This document shows positions 50,561 to 59,939 of a stretch of DNA of 64,000 nt, in pieces. Both the position numbers and the translations under genes were made by a program. The notes beneath the pieces are model-generated. The model had not been told where the DNA came from. It saw only the letters and a list, made by a program, of their open reading frames with translations, and did not search any database. Each line of letters begins with the position of its first letter. The stretch's first letter is position 1. This DNA comes from Mucilaginibacter psychrotolerans (lineage in GTDB: Bacteria > Bacteroidota > Bacteroidia > Sphingobacteriales > Sphingobacteriaceae), in the NCBI RefSeq assembly GCF_004519315.1, contig NZ_SOZE01000024.1, positions 24,682 through 88,681 on the forward strand, read 5' to 3'.

Positions 50561-51694
50561 ATGCAACGATCCAGCTTGCCTTTTTTTAAAAAACGCTTCA
50601 TACAATTAGTTGCCCTTATTATTGTGGCATTTGCACCCGCATTTACAACAGGCAGCCAGCCCGATGCATATATCACCCTGCAAAACCAACGGCTCACCAT
50701 TACGCCTAAGGAATTTTACATAGCCCGTATAGATGACCACCGTGCTGATAAAGCAGGGTTGGGCAGTATGCTTGCACCACCCAAAGCGGGCAAGCCAGCC
50801 GAGAGCCTTGAGGTTGATTTGCAAGGCGGTACTGCAGCTGCCATGAAAACTTTTGTAGATAACAGCTTTACACCAAATAAATCGCTAAGGGCTTTGGTCA
50901 TCAAACTGAAAACCTTCAACGTAGCCGAAACTGCGTTGGCCAATGGAGCGGCTGCGGGCAAAATCAGTTATTCCATAAGCTTCGGTTACGAGCGCGACGA
51001 TGATTTTATCCTGCTGGATAACTATACCGCCTCCAGCACTTACCAACGCCCCGCCGGACCACCGCAATACATTGAGGCCTTGCTCCGCAGTATTATCTCA
51101 AGCAGCTTGCTTTATATCAACAAATGGATGGATACGCAGGCGGGCGTTAACATGAAACTGGCTAGAGGTGTAAGCATCAAGTTTACCGATTATAAAGAGG
51201 TGCCTGAAGGCGATACCATTTACTATAATGTAAACCGCCCGCTTAAATGGGCCGACTTTATAGCGAAACCGCCAAGTAGCCGTTACGCTGCCGAAGTGTT
51301 TGCCAGCCTGGGGTATAACGAGGAAGTAAAATTGGTGGATGGTATCATCAAAATAAGGTTGGATTTAAAAGTGTACGTGCCCAAGAGTGCATCGTGGGTG
51401 CGGTACGATGTTACCGATAACCATAGCCTGAACCACGAACAGCGTCACTTCGATATCGTACGCCTGGCTGCCGAAAGGTTTAAGCAGGCTATATTGAAAG
51501 AAAAACTGACTACTTATAATTACGATGGCCCTATAAACGTGGCCTACCTTGATGCCCTGCGGGATATTTACGCGGTGCAGAAACAATACGACGCTGAAAC
51601 AGGCCATGGCACCAATACTTACCAGCAACAGCGATGGGCCGCCCGTATAGATAAAGAATTACAGATTTTGGGGATAAAGCCGCCGAAGAGCTAA
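50561..51694 (+). CDS. DUF922-like secreted protein (metalloprotease-like)
   Basis: 377 residues from ATG 50561; an upstream in-frame TTG at 50495 is not preceded by a signal. A signal peptide is present (FIQLVALIIVAFAPAFT). The C-terminal 160 residues match DUF922: RPLKWADFIAKPPSS, then LNHEQRHFDIVRLAAERF and YDAETGHGTNTYQQQRWAARID. The HEQxHFD motif resembles a zinc-peptidase HExxH with H in third place, so activity is uncertain. Stop overlaps the convergent response-regulator stop by 4 bases. Confidence 0.82.
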   Translation: MQRSSLPFFKKRFIQLVALIIVAFAPAFTTGSQPDAYITLQNQRLTITPKEFYIARIDDHRADKAGLGSMLAPPKAGKPAESLEVDLQGGTAAAMKTFVDNSFTPNKSLRALVIKLKTFNVAETALANGAAAGKISYSISFGYERDDDFILLDNYTASSTYQRPAGPPQYIEALLRSIISSSLLYINKWMDTQAGVNMKLARGVSIKFTDYKEVPEGDTIYYNVNRPLKWADFIAKPPSSRYAAEVFASLGYNEEVKLVDGIIKIRLDLKVYVPKSASWVRYDVTDNHSLNHEQRHFDIVRLAAERFKQAILKEKLTTYNYDGPINVAYLDALRDIYAVQKQYDAETGHGTNTYQQQRWAARIDKELQILGIKPPKS

Positions 51695-52056
51695 GCTGCC
51701 GTTAGCTGGCGTTTTATTTTGCTTAGTAGGTTCTTGATATCGAAAGGCTTGGCTATAAAATCGTTTGGCGCCCCTTCCTGGTTCATGTTGCCGGATATAT
51801 TGTGGCTTGCAGATATAAGTATAACCGGGATGTTGTGCGTTGTGGCCTGTTTTTTTACTTCTTTGCAAAGCTCGCGCCCATCCATGCCGCCCAACATAAT
51901 ATCTAATAGTATCAAATCCGGTGCATGTTTCTTAATAGTGTCCATTAAATAGTGCCCGTCTGATAGGGTTTCTACCTCATAACCCGAGTCTTCCAGAATG
52001 AATTGCAGCACCTCAAGTATATCATTATCATCATCCACAGCTAATATCCGTCGCAT
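51691..52056 (-). CDS. Single-domain response regulator
   Basis: 121 residues from the ATG at about 52056; upstream in-frame starts would add a non-conserved extension. Receiver domain with acidic pocket ILAVDDDND (residues 4-12), phosphorylated Asp in LILLDIMLGG (about 51), and switch residues ISASH and AKPFDIKNLL (Lys near 102). It has no output domain, so it probably works as a phosphorelay intermediate or acts by protein contact. No histidine kinase is adjacent. Confidence 0.88.
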   Translation of the reverse strand: MRRILAVDDDNDILEVLQFILEDSGYEVETLSDGHYLMDTIKKHAPDLILLDIMLGGMDGRELCKEVKKQATTHNIPVILISASHNISGNMNQEGAPNDFIAKPFDIKNLLSKIKRQLTAA

Positions 52057-52143
52057 AGTATCATACATTAAAATAGGATGCATTGTAAGCGCATCATCAT
52101 CAAGCCTGTTGCACAATATCTGTACCAAATATGTTTATTGCTT

Positions 52144-52320
52144 TCAATCCTTACGTTTTTTAATGACATAATACGCTTTTTTGCAGTTGGCGCAGAAATA
52201 TTTCTTGAATGGGATAAACGATAAGATTTTTTTTACGAACCAGCTACGATGGAGTTTATGATGGAAGTGCTTGCCACATTTTGGGCAACGGGAGTGTATA
52301 ACTTTTGCAGTAGTTTCCAA
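52144..52320 (-). CDS. Mini zinc-ribbon protein A (58 aa, TTG start)
   Basis: Encoded on the minus strand from a TTG (52320-52318) to TGA (52146-52144). Residues include RCPKCGKHF and YFCANCKKAY, two CxxC pairs that suit one zinc ribbon, with HRSWFVKKILSFIPFKK between them. It is a close relative of the protein at 52425-52616 and not an ATG-start ORF. No function known; likely nucleic-acid binding or a small membrane-associated factor. Confidence 0.7.
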   Translation of the reverse strand: METTAKVIHSRCPKCGKHFHHKLHRSWFVKKILSFIPFKKYFCANCKKAYYVIKKRKD

Positions 52321-52424
52321 TATTTCGGCTAAAAATTGATTATAATTTGTAATAGTAACAATTTACTATAATCAAATCAGCTTTTTATTGAAAAAAAATT
52401 AAAATAAAGTATGCAGGAGGTTAA

Positions 52425-52616
52425 CTACCGGTTAATAAAAGCATACTGCGTGCGATTGCATTTGTAACATTTGAATTTGCGAATTGGCAGCCAAAATAAA
52501 AAAGCTTTTACAAACCAGCTGCGGTGGGTACGGCTATCTAAGCGCGATTTGCATTTAAAACATACAGGTCCCGTTTTTTTTTGGGTGCCTACTTTTTCAG
52601 GGATGGGGATAGTCAT
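52425..52616 (-). CDS. Mini zinc-ribbon protein B (63 aa)
   Basis: From ATG 52616 (MTIPIPEKVG); an ATG four codons upstream is less favoured. CFKCKS and FKCYKCNRTQY give two CxxC pairs, and THRSWFVKAFLFWLPIRK lies between. The shared HRSWFVKxxLxxxPxxK block shows that this and the neighbouring 58-residue protein are tandem paralogues. Function unknown. Confidence 0.72.
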   Translation of the reverse strand: MTIPIPEKVGTQKKTGPVCFKCKSRLDSRTHRSWFVKAFLFWLPIRKFKCYKCNRTQYAFINR

Positions 52617-52723
52617 GAGTAAATACAATTAGGGGTTATTGTATTAATTATTAAGACAAATATAAAGTAAGGGCATATATATGCCAAGTTTTTTGTTGCA
52701 ATAATTTATGAGCTTATGTGTAT

Positions 52724-52760
52724 AAAAAAGGGAGAATTGTATTAAAATCCTCCCTTTTTT
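52724..52760. terminator. Terminator after the M16 protease gene
   Basis: 11-bp stem AAAAAAGGGAG / CTCCCTTTTTT with a 15-base loop, 24 bases beyond the M16 stop; the A/T runs on both sides make it bidirectional. Confidence 0.75.
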
Positions 52761-52783
52761 GCAATTGTGAAAAAAAAGCTTGA

Positions 52784-55717
52784 TTAATAGCCAAATATGG
52801 CTTTCAAATCGGGTTTTACAAGAGTACCGTATTTTTTAAGGTCGTCGTCGCTTACGCGTTTGTCTGATGCTACTATGCAATAGGTAAAAGGCTTGCCTTT
52901 CAGTTCGGCATCATGAAAAGCTACCGCATCTTTCAGGGTAAGCTTATTGATTGCTGTAAACGTATTTTTGCGCAAATCGTAATCCAGGCCTCGGCGTTTG
53001 GCATCCAGGTAATTAAACAGGATATCATCCTGCGTAATTCGATCTGTTTGGATCGACTTGCGTACGTTGTCTTTAGCGGCCAGCAGGCCCTTTTCAGATT
53101 CGGGCATGGTGGTAAGCAAATCGTTCATGGCTTTTATAGCCTCGTTCATCTTATCGGCCTGGGTGCCAACATACGCCACAAAGGTGTCGCTGTCGCCGCT
53201 TTTGGCTGCCTGGCTGTAGTAAGCGTAGGTAGAGTAGGCAAGTGCTTTAGACTCGCGTATGTTCTGGAAAACAATAGAGCTGATGCCCGAACCAAAGTAG
53301 TTGTTAAGCAACTCTACCGATGCCGTTTGGTTTACATCGTATGGTTGCTGGTTGCGTATCATGTTAATTTCGGCCTGTACCATATCGTAGTTGGCAAACA
53401 ATACCTGGTTTTCTGTTTGTACCGCCCTGGTAAATTTCTTTGCTGCAGGGTAAGGCAGGAAGGTGGCAGGTGTTTTATGCAATTTGGCTAAGGTGGCGCC
53501 GGCCTGCACAGCAGTTGCCGGGCCATAATACAGTATGGTGTGCTTATATTTGGTTAGGCTGTGTAGTATATCTACCAAATCCTGCGCCTTTACGTTGTCT
53601 ATCTCCTCGTCGGTAAGTACGTTGTTGAAAGGGTTCTCGGCACCAAACTGGGCGTAATTCACCAGTCCCTGCATAATGGCTCCTTTGTTCAACTTTTGAT
53701 TTTCGCGTGTTTTGCGGTAACGTACTTTATAGCTGGCAAGGGCTTTATCGTCTGCCTGGCAGTTGGCCAGCAGATCTTCTAACAACGATACCGAAGCACC
53801 GAAGTTTTCCTGCAAGCCCCCTATGCTGATATTGGTATTTTCGGTACCGGCGCTTACGCTAAAGGTAGATGCCAGTTTGTAGAATGCCTTGCTGATGTCT
53901 TCGGAGCTTTTTTTATCGGTACCCAGGTATTGCAGGTAAGCGGCAGCCATAGGCAGCAACTTGTTGTTCCAGCTACCCATATCCAGGCGGTAATACAAAC
54001 GGAAGATGGCGTTATCCTTGTTCTGTACCGATAACACATCTACAGGACCGGCCTTGGCGCGTTGGATGTCTTTGGCATAATCTAAAAACAAAGGCTGCAC
54101 GGCATTATCGGGCATATCGTTGATCATCTTAACGTAAGGCGATTGCGAGCCTGCGTTTACCTCCACAGGGGTAATAGGTGGTTTATCTACTTTAATGATG
54201 TTCTTGTCTTCGCCCTGGCGCTTGTAAACAATTACGTAGTTGGCATCGGTAAGGTATTTGTTAGCGAATGCCTTAACCTGCGCGATATCGATTGTGGAAA
54301 GCTCGTTTATGCTGGCCAGATCGGTGCGCCAGTCAACGCCGGCTGTAAAATCGCTCATGAGGTTACCTGCGCGGTTACCGTAGCTTTCGTTTTGCTGTAT
54401 GGTGCTCTTCTTAAGATTGTTTACGATAGAAGGGATCAGATCTGCCGCGAAATCGCCTTTTTTCAGCTTATCTATCTCGGCTAGCATCAAGGCTTTCACA
54501 TCATCTAACGATTGGCCCTTAACCGGGTTGCCGCGCAACATCAGCACGCTATAATCCTTCAATACATAAGGGAACGCAGATGCACTCAGCAGCTTTTGTT
54601 TTTTGGTAAGATCTAAATCGAATAAACCGGCTTTGCCGTTGGTGAGTATGGAACCTATAAGGCTAAGCATACGCGCATCTTTGGTGCTTGCACCGGGGAA
54701 ACGGAAGGCAATGGTGAGGTTCTCGGGGTTTGGCCCGAATACTTCCCTTTGCACCGGGCTGGTGATAGGCACTTCGGGCGCAAACTTATACGCTGGGATA
54801 GCTTTCGGCTTCATGTAGTTGAAGTTGGCTGCTACTTTTTTGATCATTACATCGGGGTTGAAATCGCCCGATAGGATGATGCCCATATTGTTGGGCACGT
54901 AATAATCGTAGTAATACTTGCGTATGGCCTTCAACGATGGGTTCTTGAGGTGCTCTATCGTACCTATAGTGGTTTGCTTGCCGTAGTTGTTGTTGGGGAA
55001 CAAAGCCTCAAACATAGCTTCCTGTGCTTTACGGCCATCGTTATCCAAACCACGGTTCTTTTCTTCGTAAACGGCTTCCAGTTCGGTATGGAAGATACGC
55101 AGCACCGGCGCGCGGAAGCGTTCGGCCTGCATGGTGAGGAATTTATCTACCGCCGAGCTTGGGATATCCTCAGTATAAACCGTTTGCTCGAAGGAGGTGA
55201 AGGCATTGCTGCCCTGGCCGCCCATGGCTGCCATCATTTTATCGTACTCGTTGGCTATGCCGAACTTTGCTGCCTGGCCGGATACCTTGTCTATCTCTTT
55301 GTAAATCTCCTTGCGTTTGGCATCATCGGTAGTAGAGTTGTATTGCTCGTATAGCTCGTCTATCTTATCCAGCAGGGGTTTTTCTTTTGACCAGTCGAGC
55401 GTGCCGTATTTATCGGTGCCCTTAAACATCATATGCTCCAGGTAGTGGGCAAGGCCGGTATGGTCGGCAGGGTCGGTTTTACTGCCTGCTTTTACGGCAA
55501 TGTAAGCCTGTATGCGCGGTTGTTTGTTGGTTGGGCTCAGGATAACGGTAAGGCCGTTTTTGAGGGTATAAAAACGCGAGTGCGTGGGGTCATTGGTCAC
55601 GTATTTATAGGTGTAGCCGCCTGCGGTGGCGGTTTTCCAAACGTACTGCGTTTGGGCAGATACTTTGGCAGCATAGCTGCCTACCAGTAGCAGGAAGATG
55701 AATAGTTTTGTTTTCAT
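52784..55717 (-). CDS. M16 family metallopeptidase (pitrilysin-like), secreted
   Basis: 977 residues from ATG 55717 (signal MKTKLFIFLLLVGSYAAKVSAQ in two parts); the ORF start at 55753 precedes it without signal character. Inverted zinc motif HYLEH (HxxEH) within GLAHYLEHMMFKG, at about residues 72-84, and the distal Glu in ELEAVYEEKNRG (about 186). The two-domain, four-module length fits single-chain M16 enzymes of Bacteroidota. Degrades peptides in the periplasm or at the surface. Confidence 0.93.
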   Translation of the reverse strand: MKTKLFIFLLLVGSYAAKVSAQTQYVWKTATAGGYTYKYVTNDPTHSRFYTLKNGLTVILSPTNKQPRIQAYIAVKAGSKTDPADHTGLAHYLEHMMFKGTDKYGTLDWSKEKPLLDKIDELYEQYNSTTDDAKRKEIYKEIDKVSGQAAKFGIANEYDKMMAAMGGQGSNAFTSFEQTVYTEDIPSSAVDKFLTMQAERFRAPVLRIFHTELEAVYEEKNRGLDNDGRKAQEAMFEALFPNNNYGKQTTIGTIEHLKNPSLKAIRKYYYDYYVPNNMGIILSGDFNPDVMIKKVAANFNYMKPKAIPAYKFAPEVPITSPVQREVFGPNPENLTIAFRFPGASTKDARMLSLIGSILTNGKAGLFDLDLTKKQKLLSASAFPYVLKDYSVLMLRGNPVKGQSLDDVKALMLAEIDKLKKGDFAADLIPSIVNNLKKSTIQQNESYGNRAGNLMSDFTAGVDWRTDLASINELSTIDIAQVKAFANKYLTDANYVIVYKRQGEDKNIIKVDKPPITPVEVNAGSQSPYVKMINDMPDNAVQPLFLDYAKDIQRAKAGPVDVLSVQNKDNAIFRLYYRLDMGSWNNKLLPMAAAYLQYLGTDKKSSEDISKAFYKLASTFSVSAGTENTNISIGGLQENFGASVSLLEDLLANCQADDKALASYKVRYRKTRENQKLNKGAIMQGLVNYAQFGAENPFNNVLTDEEIDNVKAQDLVDILHSLTKYKHTILYYGPATAVQAGATLAKLHKTPATFLPYPAAKKFTRAVQTENQVLFANYDMVQAEINMIRNQQPYDVNQTASVELLNNYFGSGISSIVFQNIRESKALAYSTYAYYSQAAKSGDSDTFVAYVGTQADKMNEAIKAMNDLLTTMPESEKGLLAAKDNVRKSIQTDRITQDDILFNYLDAKRRGLDYDLRKNTFTAINKLTLKDAVAFHDAELKGKPFTYCIVASDKRVSDDDLKKYGTLVKPDLKAIFGY

Positions 55718-55939
55718 GTTAATTGATAAGGCCTTAAATATACTAAAAAGCAATGTTGGATTGAAGTTAAACTATATAATTAGTTTTTATATTTCTGATT
55801 TTACCACCAAGGTCACAAAGATTTTGCAATGAGGTTAATTTACAAGGGGGATAACTTAAAAAAAATGCAATCAGGGGGATTATAGAAATGATTTCCCTCT
55901 CCCGTTATTTTCTGCTGCATATATTTCATTAATCTTTTA

Positions 55940-55947
55940 TAAATTTG
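55940..55947 (+). promoter_or_regulatory. Candidate -7 element (TAAATTTG)
   Basis: Exact match, 13 bases before the ATG at 55961; no -33 box at the usual spacing. Confidence 0.4.
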
Positions 55948-55960
55948 AGTACAGCAAAGC

Positions 55961-56161
55961 ATGAACAGAAAAAACATAGCTCCCATAGTAATATTTTTTA
56001 GCATAATGGTTATCAATGTCACCACGATGTTGAAGGGCATTAAACACCATGAAGATTACCTGGTAATTATAGGTTCAATTGGCTGCGGCTTGATCATGCT
56101 TGCCTTTATTTTGACAATGGCAAAGCTTATTAAAGCTAACAAAAGGCAGCAAGGCCTTTAA
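55961..56161 (+). CDS. Hypothetical two-helix membrane protein, 66 aa
   Basis: Two hydrophobic segments (about residues 6-24 and 33-55) around a charged turn (GIKHHEDY), with a basic tail (KLIKANKRQQGL). The consensus -7 element upstream and isolated position support a real gene. Not recognised. Confidence 0.6.
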   Translation: MNRKNIAPIVIFFSIMVINVTTMLKGIKHHEDYLVIIGSIGCGLIMLAFILTMAKLIKANKRQQGL

Positions 56162-56246
56162 ACCCCCTTTTTCAAGCGATTTTCCTTGAGTATAAGATTT
56201 TTATGCGCTTTTGTATTTCTCCCTTTGTGTTGGTGGTGGTGAGAAG

Positions 56247-56281
56247 TAAGATTTGACAACTTTCAAAAAGTTGTCAAATCT
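56247..56281. repeat. Perfect 15-bp palindrome
   Basis: AGATTTGACAACTT, a short loop (TCAAA), then the exact complement AAGTTGTCAAATCT. It lies between the small membrane protein and the convergent nucleotidyltransferase gene, has no T-run, and may be a terminator or a solo repeat. Confidence 0.55.
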
Positions 56282-56372
56282 GGCAGCTTTCGTCTCAATT
56301 CGTCAAATTAGTGTTCATGAAAAAATCCCGCCCAAAAACTGAGCAGGATTCCCTTTTATCAGGATAATTTGC

Positions 56373-57272
56373 TTATGACCAAAGGTTAGCCGGATAGGTT
56401 CCGTTCTCCACCAGGTCTGAAATGCTTTTCTGTACGATTGGTTTATCTTCTTTATAAGTAACACCAAACCATTTTGCATCGGTAGGGATAACTTCAAAAG
56501 ACGCTTCGCCGGTTTTGATCAGGCCATCGGCCACCAACGGGATGAAGAATTCGGCCTTAGGGTTGGTTTTGTTGGCTTCTACAAATGCTTTGAACATCGG
56601 TTCGCTTTGTTTGAAAACCGCAGGAGTAAAACCCCAGAAATTCATAGATACACGGGTAAGTGGGTCTAAGGGGTATTCTACATCGTTATCTTCGTAGGCT
56701 ACGCTGCCGTCTTCTTTAAAATAAACTTTAAGGCGTTCGTTAATGGCAACCATTTTACCATCCTCAACCTGGCAAACACCGCGAGAAACTGACCCGTAAT
56801 CTGAAAGTGTACGGTCTACCTGGTAGCCTATAATAGCATATTTGTCATCAGCAACTTCGGTTGTTAAAAAATCAGCCATCTTTTTAAAAGCATCAGCACC
56901 ATAAAAGTCATCGGCGTTGATAACACAAAAAGGCTCGTTTATCTGGTTGCGTGCGGCCAAAACAGCATGGGCTGTTCCCCAGGGTTTTGCACGCTCCACT
57001 TCGTAATCAATACCAAACTGGGTAAGGTCGTAGTTTTGGAAAACGTAATCAGTTTCAATTCTTCCGGCCAGTTTAGGCTCAAAAATAGCTTTGAAACTAT
57101 CTAAAAACTCTTCGCGTATGATAAATGATATCTTGCCGAAACCGGCGTTGATAGCATCGTAGATAGAATAGTCGATAATGGTTTCGCCGTTAGGGCCAAA
57201 GCCGTCAACTTGTTTCATGCTGCCATAGCGGCTTGCCATACCTGCAGCCAGAATTAATAGGGTAGGTTTCAT
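56373..57272 (-). CDS. Nucleotidyltransferase (sugar-nucleotide type)
   Basis: 299 residues. NTP_transferase fold: LILAAGMASRYGSMKQVDGFGP (residues 5-26 in parts, the nucleotide-binding loop), DYSIYDAINAGF, and the catalytic aspartate in INADDFYGADAF (about residues 118-129). Homologues move nucleotides onto sugar phosphates in capsule or LPS precursor pathways. No sugar operon is adjacent, so the substrate is unknown. Confidence 0.9.
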   Translation of the reverse strand: MKPTLLILAAGMASRYGSMKQVDGFGPNGETIIDYSIYDAINAGFGKISFIIREEFLDSFKAIFEPKLAGRIETDYVFQNYDLTQFGIDYEVERAKPWGTAHAVLAARNQINEPFCVINADDFYGADAFKKMADFLTTEVADDKYAIIGYQVDRTLSDYGSVSRGVCQVEDGKMVAINERLKVYFKEDGSVAYEDNDVEYPLDPLTRVSMNFWGFTPAVFKQSEPMFKAFVEANKTNPKAEFFIPLVADGLIKTGEASFEVIPTDAKWFGVTYKEDKPIVQKSISDLVENGTYPANLWS

Positions 57273-57346
57273 ATTTTTTGTGAGAATGTTATAGTACTGC
57301 TTAAAATATTAACAATAATAGTGTTTTTTCTAATTATTATTAATGA

Positions 57347-58462
57347 TTACTTAAAATATCTAAAATCTTGCCCGGCTTTTATATTCAGCAGGCTTTCGTA
57401 TATGAGGCGTATAACGTTATCCACATCATCTTTGTGTATCATTTCTACCGTGGTGTGCATGTAGCGTAATGGCAATGATATCAATGCCGATGGCACGCCA
57501 TCATTAGAGTAAGCAAAGGCGTCGGTATCGGTACCCGTACTGCGCGATGATGCCTGGCGCTGGAATGGGATATTTGCTTTTTGTGCCGATTCTATCAATA
57601 ACTTGTTCAGGTTGTTTTGAACCGCAGGCGCGTAAGATATTACCGGGCCCTTACCGCAGCTCAGGTCGCCCTGGGTAATTTTGTTGATCATAGGTGTGCC
57701 GGTATCGTGCGTAACATCGGTTACGATGGCCACGTTCGGCTTAATGCGGTGGGCAATCATTTCGGCACCACGCAGGCCAATTTCTTCCTGCACCGCATTG
57801 ACGATGTACAGGCCGAATGGCAGGGTAATATTGTTTTCTTTTAGCAAACGGGCCACTTCGGCTATCATGAAGCCGCCGGCGCGGTTATCTAAAGCACGGC
57901 CTACGTAGTAGCGGTTATTGAGCACCATAAACTCATCCTCGTAGGTAATTACGCAGCCTACGTGTATGCCTAGTTTCTCTACTTCTTCTTTGCTGGTGCA
58001 GCCGCAATCTAAAAAGATGTTTTTTAAGGTTGGGGCCTCTTCCTTTTCGCCGCCGAGGCGGGTGTGGATAGCCGGCCAACCGAACACTGCTTTCACCAGT
58101 CCTTTATCGGTGTGGATATCTACGCGTTTAGATGGCGCGATCTGGTGATCGGAGCCGCCGTTACGGATAACGTATATCAAGCCATCGTTGGTGATGTAAT
58201 TTACAAACCAAGATATCTCATCGGCATGGGCCTCTATAACTACTTTATACTCGGCTGTAGGGTTTATTACGCCCACAGCAGTGCCGTAATTATCTACGTA
58301 ATGCTCATCGATATAAGGCTTAAGGTATTCTAACCACATTTGCTGGCCCTTCCACTCGAAGCCGGTAGGCGAGGCGTTATTGATATATTTTTCGAAGAAC
58401 GAAAGGGATTTTTCGGTTACTATGGCAGGTTTTTGTTCTGCTTCGGTTTTCTTTTTAGCCAT
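57347..58462 (-). CDS. M42 family metallopeptidase (glutamyl aminopeptidase type)
   Basis: 371 residues from ATG 58462 (MAKKKTEAEQ); the longer start at 58528 adds a non-conserved cysteine-rich extension and is rejected. Metal-binding HADEISW (about residues 79-85), DNRAGGFM (about 189-196), catalytic EEIGLRGAE (about 222-230) and THDTGTP, plus STGTDTDAFAY near 312. These are dinuclear cobalt/zinc aminopeptidases of dodecameric TET type. Cytosolic peptide degradation. Confidence 0.93.
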   Translation of the reverse strand: MAKKKTEAEQKPAIVTEKSLSFFEKYINNASPTGFEWKGQQMWLEYLKPYIDEHYVDNYGTAVGVINPTAEYKVVIEAHADEISWFVNYITNDGLIYVIRNGGSDHQIAPSKRVDIHTDKGLVKAVFGWPAIHTRLGGEKEEAPTLKNIFLDCGCTSKEEVEKLGIHVGCVITYEDEFMVLNNRYYVGRALDNRAGGFMIAEVARLLKENNITLPFGLYIVNAVQEEIGLRGAEMIAHRIKPNVAIVTDVTHDTGTPMINKITQGDLSCGKGPVISYAPAVQNNLNKLLIESAQKANIPFQRQASSRSTGTDTDAFAYSNDGVPSALISLPLRYMHTTVEMIHKDDVDNVIRLIYESLLNIKAGQDFRYFK

Positions 58463-58632
58463 TGATAAAAGTATAAGGCCTTTGGATGGCCATGCGCAAA
58501 TATAACAATGCGGACGACATTGCCGCAATACCCTATACGTGGTAGATTAAATATTGTTTCAGCGTTAATACTAAGTTAACACGATAAGGCCACCTTCGCG
58601 CCGTTAATTAAGATAAGATCAGTTAAATTTAG

Positions 58633-58668
58633 TTGAAAGGTTGGCGGCGCAAGGCATGCCGACCTTTT
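58633..58668. terminator. Hairpin after the GNAT gene
   Basis: AAGGTTGGC...GCCGACCTTTTTT: stem with one mismatch and a T6 run on the plus strand, directly beyond the stop of the minus-strand GNAT gene. Works as a stem-loop on both strands; the T-run favours the plus strand. Confidence 0.45.
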
Positions 58669-59088
58669 TTAGTTTTGGGGGAGGTCTTTCTGCATCACAA
58701 TGTAGTCGATACCGTTTTTATGGAACAGTTCGCCAATGGCAGTAAAGCCGAATTTATTGTAGAACCCGATGGCCGGGAATCTGGCATTGCACCATAGGCG
58801 GCGCCCATTTTCCTGCCTGGCAAACTCAGTGATATAATCTAATAACTGCCCGCCCACACCCTTGCCCTGTAATTCTGCAATTACAGCAAACTTGCGGAAC
58901 TGCCAGCCGTCTTCGCGCTGAAAGAGCGATACTACCGCCACCAGCTTGTTCTCGGCAAAGGTACCGAAATGATAGCCGTGGTTATCCTCGTCCATCTCCA
59001 TATCGCGCAGGTGCTGGTCGGGATACAATACATCGCGCCTGAGGCGCCAGGTAAGTTGCGGGGTTATTTGTTCTATAGAAAGTGTCAT
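58669..59088 (-). CDS. GNAT family N-acetyltransferase
   Basis: 139 residues. Acetyl-CoA motif KFAVIAELQGKGVGGQLL (QxxGxG at about residues 73-78), then NARFPAIGFYNKFGFTAIGE and a terminal YIVMQKDL. Short RimI/ElaA-like acetyltransferase, substrate unknown. Stands alone between repeat-rich spacers. Confidence 0.88.
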   Translation of the reverse strand: MTLSIEQITPQLTWRLRRDVLYPDQHLRDMEMDEDNHGYHFGTFAENKLVAVVSLFQREDGWQFRKFAVIAELQGKGVGGQLLDYITEFARQENGRRLWCNARFPAIGFYNKFGFTAIGELFHKNGIDYIVMQKDLPQN

Positions 59089-59190
59089 GAAGCCAAAAGC
59101 CGGATTTAAAGCATAAAGGTATAAAGTTTTGTGATCGCAGGCCGGGCTTCTTCAATTTTCGCAAGGAAAACGCGTTCAAATAAGTCGGTG

Positions 59191-59355
59191 ATTAGGAGGC
59201 CCCTACGGAGCCTTCTCTCTTTTCTTCTGCTGCTATAAACACGATACTCCTCCGGAGTGTTCATCCCGAATTGAGTTTTTACGCTCCGCTAGGAGCATCG
59301 TGTTTATAGAAAATTACAAGCAATGCTGTCGGCTCCGTAGGTGCCTCCTGTTAAT
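59191..59355. repeat. Nested palindromic element, 165 bp
   Basis: Outer arms ATTAGGAGGCCCCTACGGAG (59191-59213) and GGCTCCGTAGGTGCCTCCTG (59331-59355) are complementary with few mismatches; inner arms GCTATAAACACGAT (59232-59245) and ATCGTGTTTATAG (59297-59309) are perfect. No coding capacity. Looks like a MITE or a bulky hairpin. Confidence 0.7.
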
Positions 59356-59369
59356 AGGCGATTTCACTG

Positions 59370-59801
59370 TCAATTTTCGCTGCTAAGTTTAACGCCATCT
59401 TTTATGGCTGCTTCGAGTACATCTATGTTGATATCCTTCAGTTTTTTGAACTTGATGCAATAGCCGGTTACGCTGGCCTTGCCCAATTCCTGGCCATAGG
59501 TTTGAGCCAGGTAGGTTTTATCTTTGATGCCGAGGATGTACACGGATATACCGGTTGTGTTGGCACTCAATCCAATCTGGTAAAACTCCCTGGTCGTTCC
59601 GTCGGTATATTTCATGGTATAATGCCCGTATCCTATATTAGGGTTGCTTACTATTTTGCCTGTGCCGTCTTTACCATCCAGGAACCACAATTTACACCCC
59701 GGCAGTACTTCCAATATATGCGTGTGCAATGTTTGCAACTCGCTGCGTTTGGCTTCGGGTTGGCTGTGGATATACGCTGCTATCTGCTCTTGTGTGTCCA
59801 T
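59370..59801 (-). CDS. DUF1801 domain protein
   Basis: 143 residues. YIHSQPEAKRSELQTLHTHIL and the C-terminal CIKFKKLKDINIDVLEAAIK match the YdhG/DUF1801 family of small proteins, with GYGHYTMKYTDG and TGISVYILG strands in between. Function unknown; some members are frataxin-like or iron-associated. Monocistronic. Confidence 0.82.
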   Translation of the reverse strand: MDTQEQIAAYIHSQPEAKRSELQTLHTHILEVLPGCKLWFLDGKDGTGKIVSNPNIGYGHYTMKYTDGTTREFYQIGLSANTTGISVYILGIKDKTYLAQTYGQELGKASVTGYCIKFKKLKDINIDVLEAAIKDGVKLSSEN

Positions 59802-59939
59802 ATAGGTTATTTTTAATTTATTGCCTTTTTAAATCTCGCTTTATTTTTAAACAATTACTAATCCTTTTTTATTCAAAATTGAATACATGGTAATAGCATA
59901 AGAGGGCATTTTCGGTTCTTTATGTTATTTTGCAGCATC

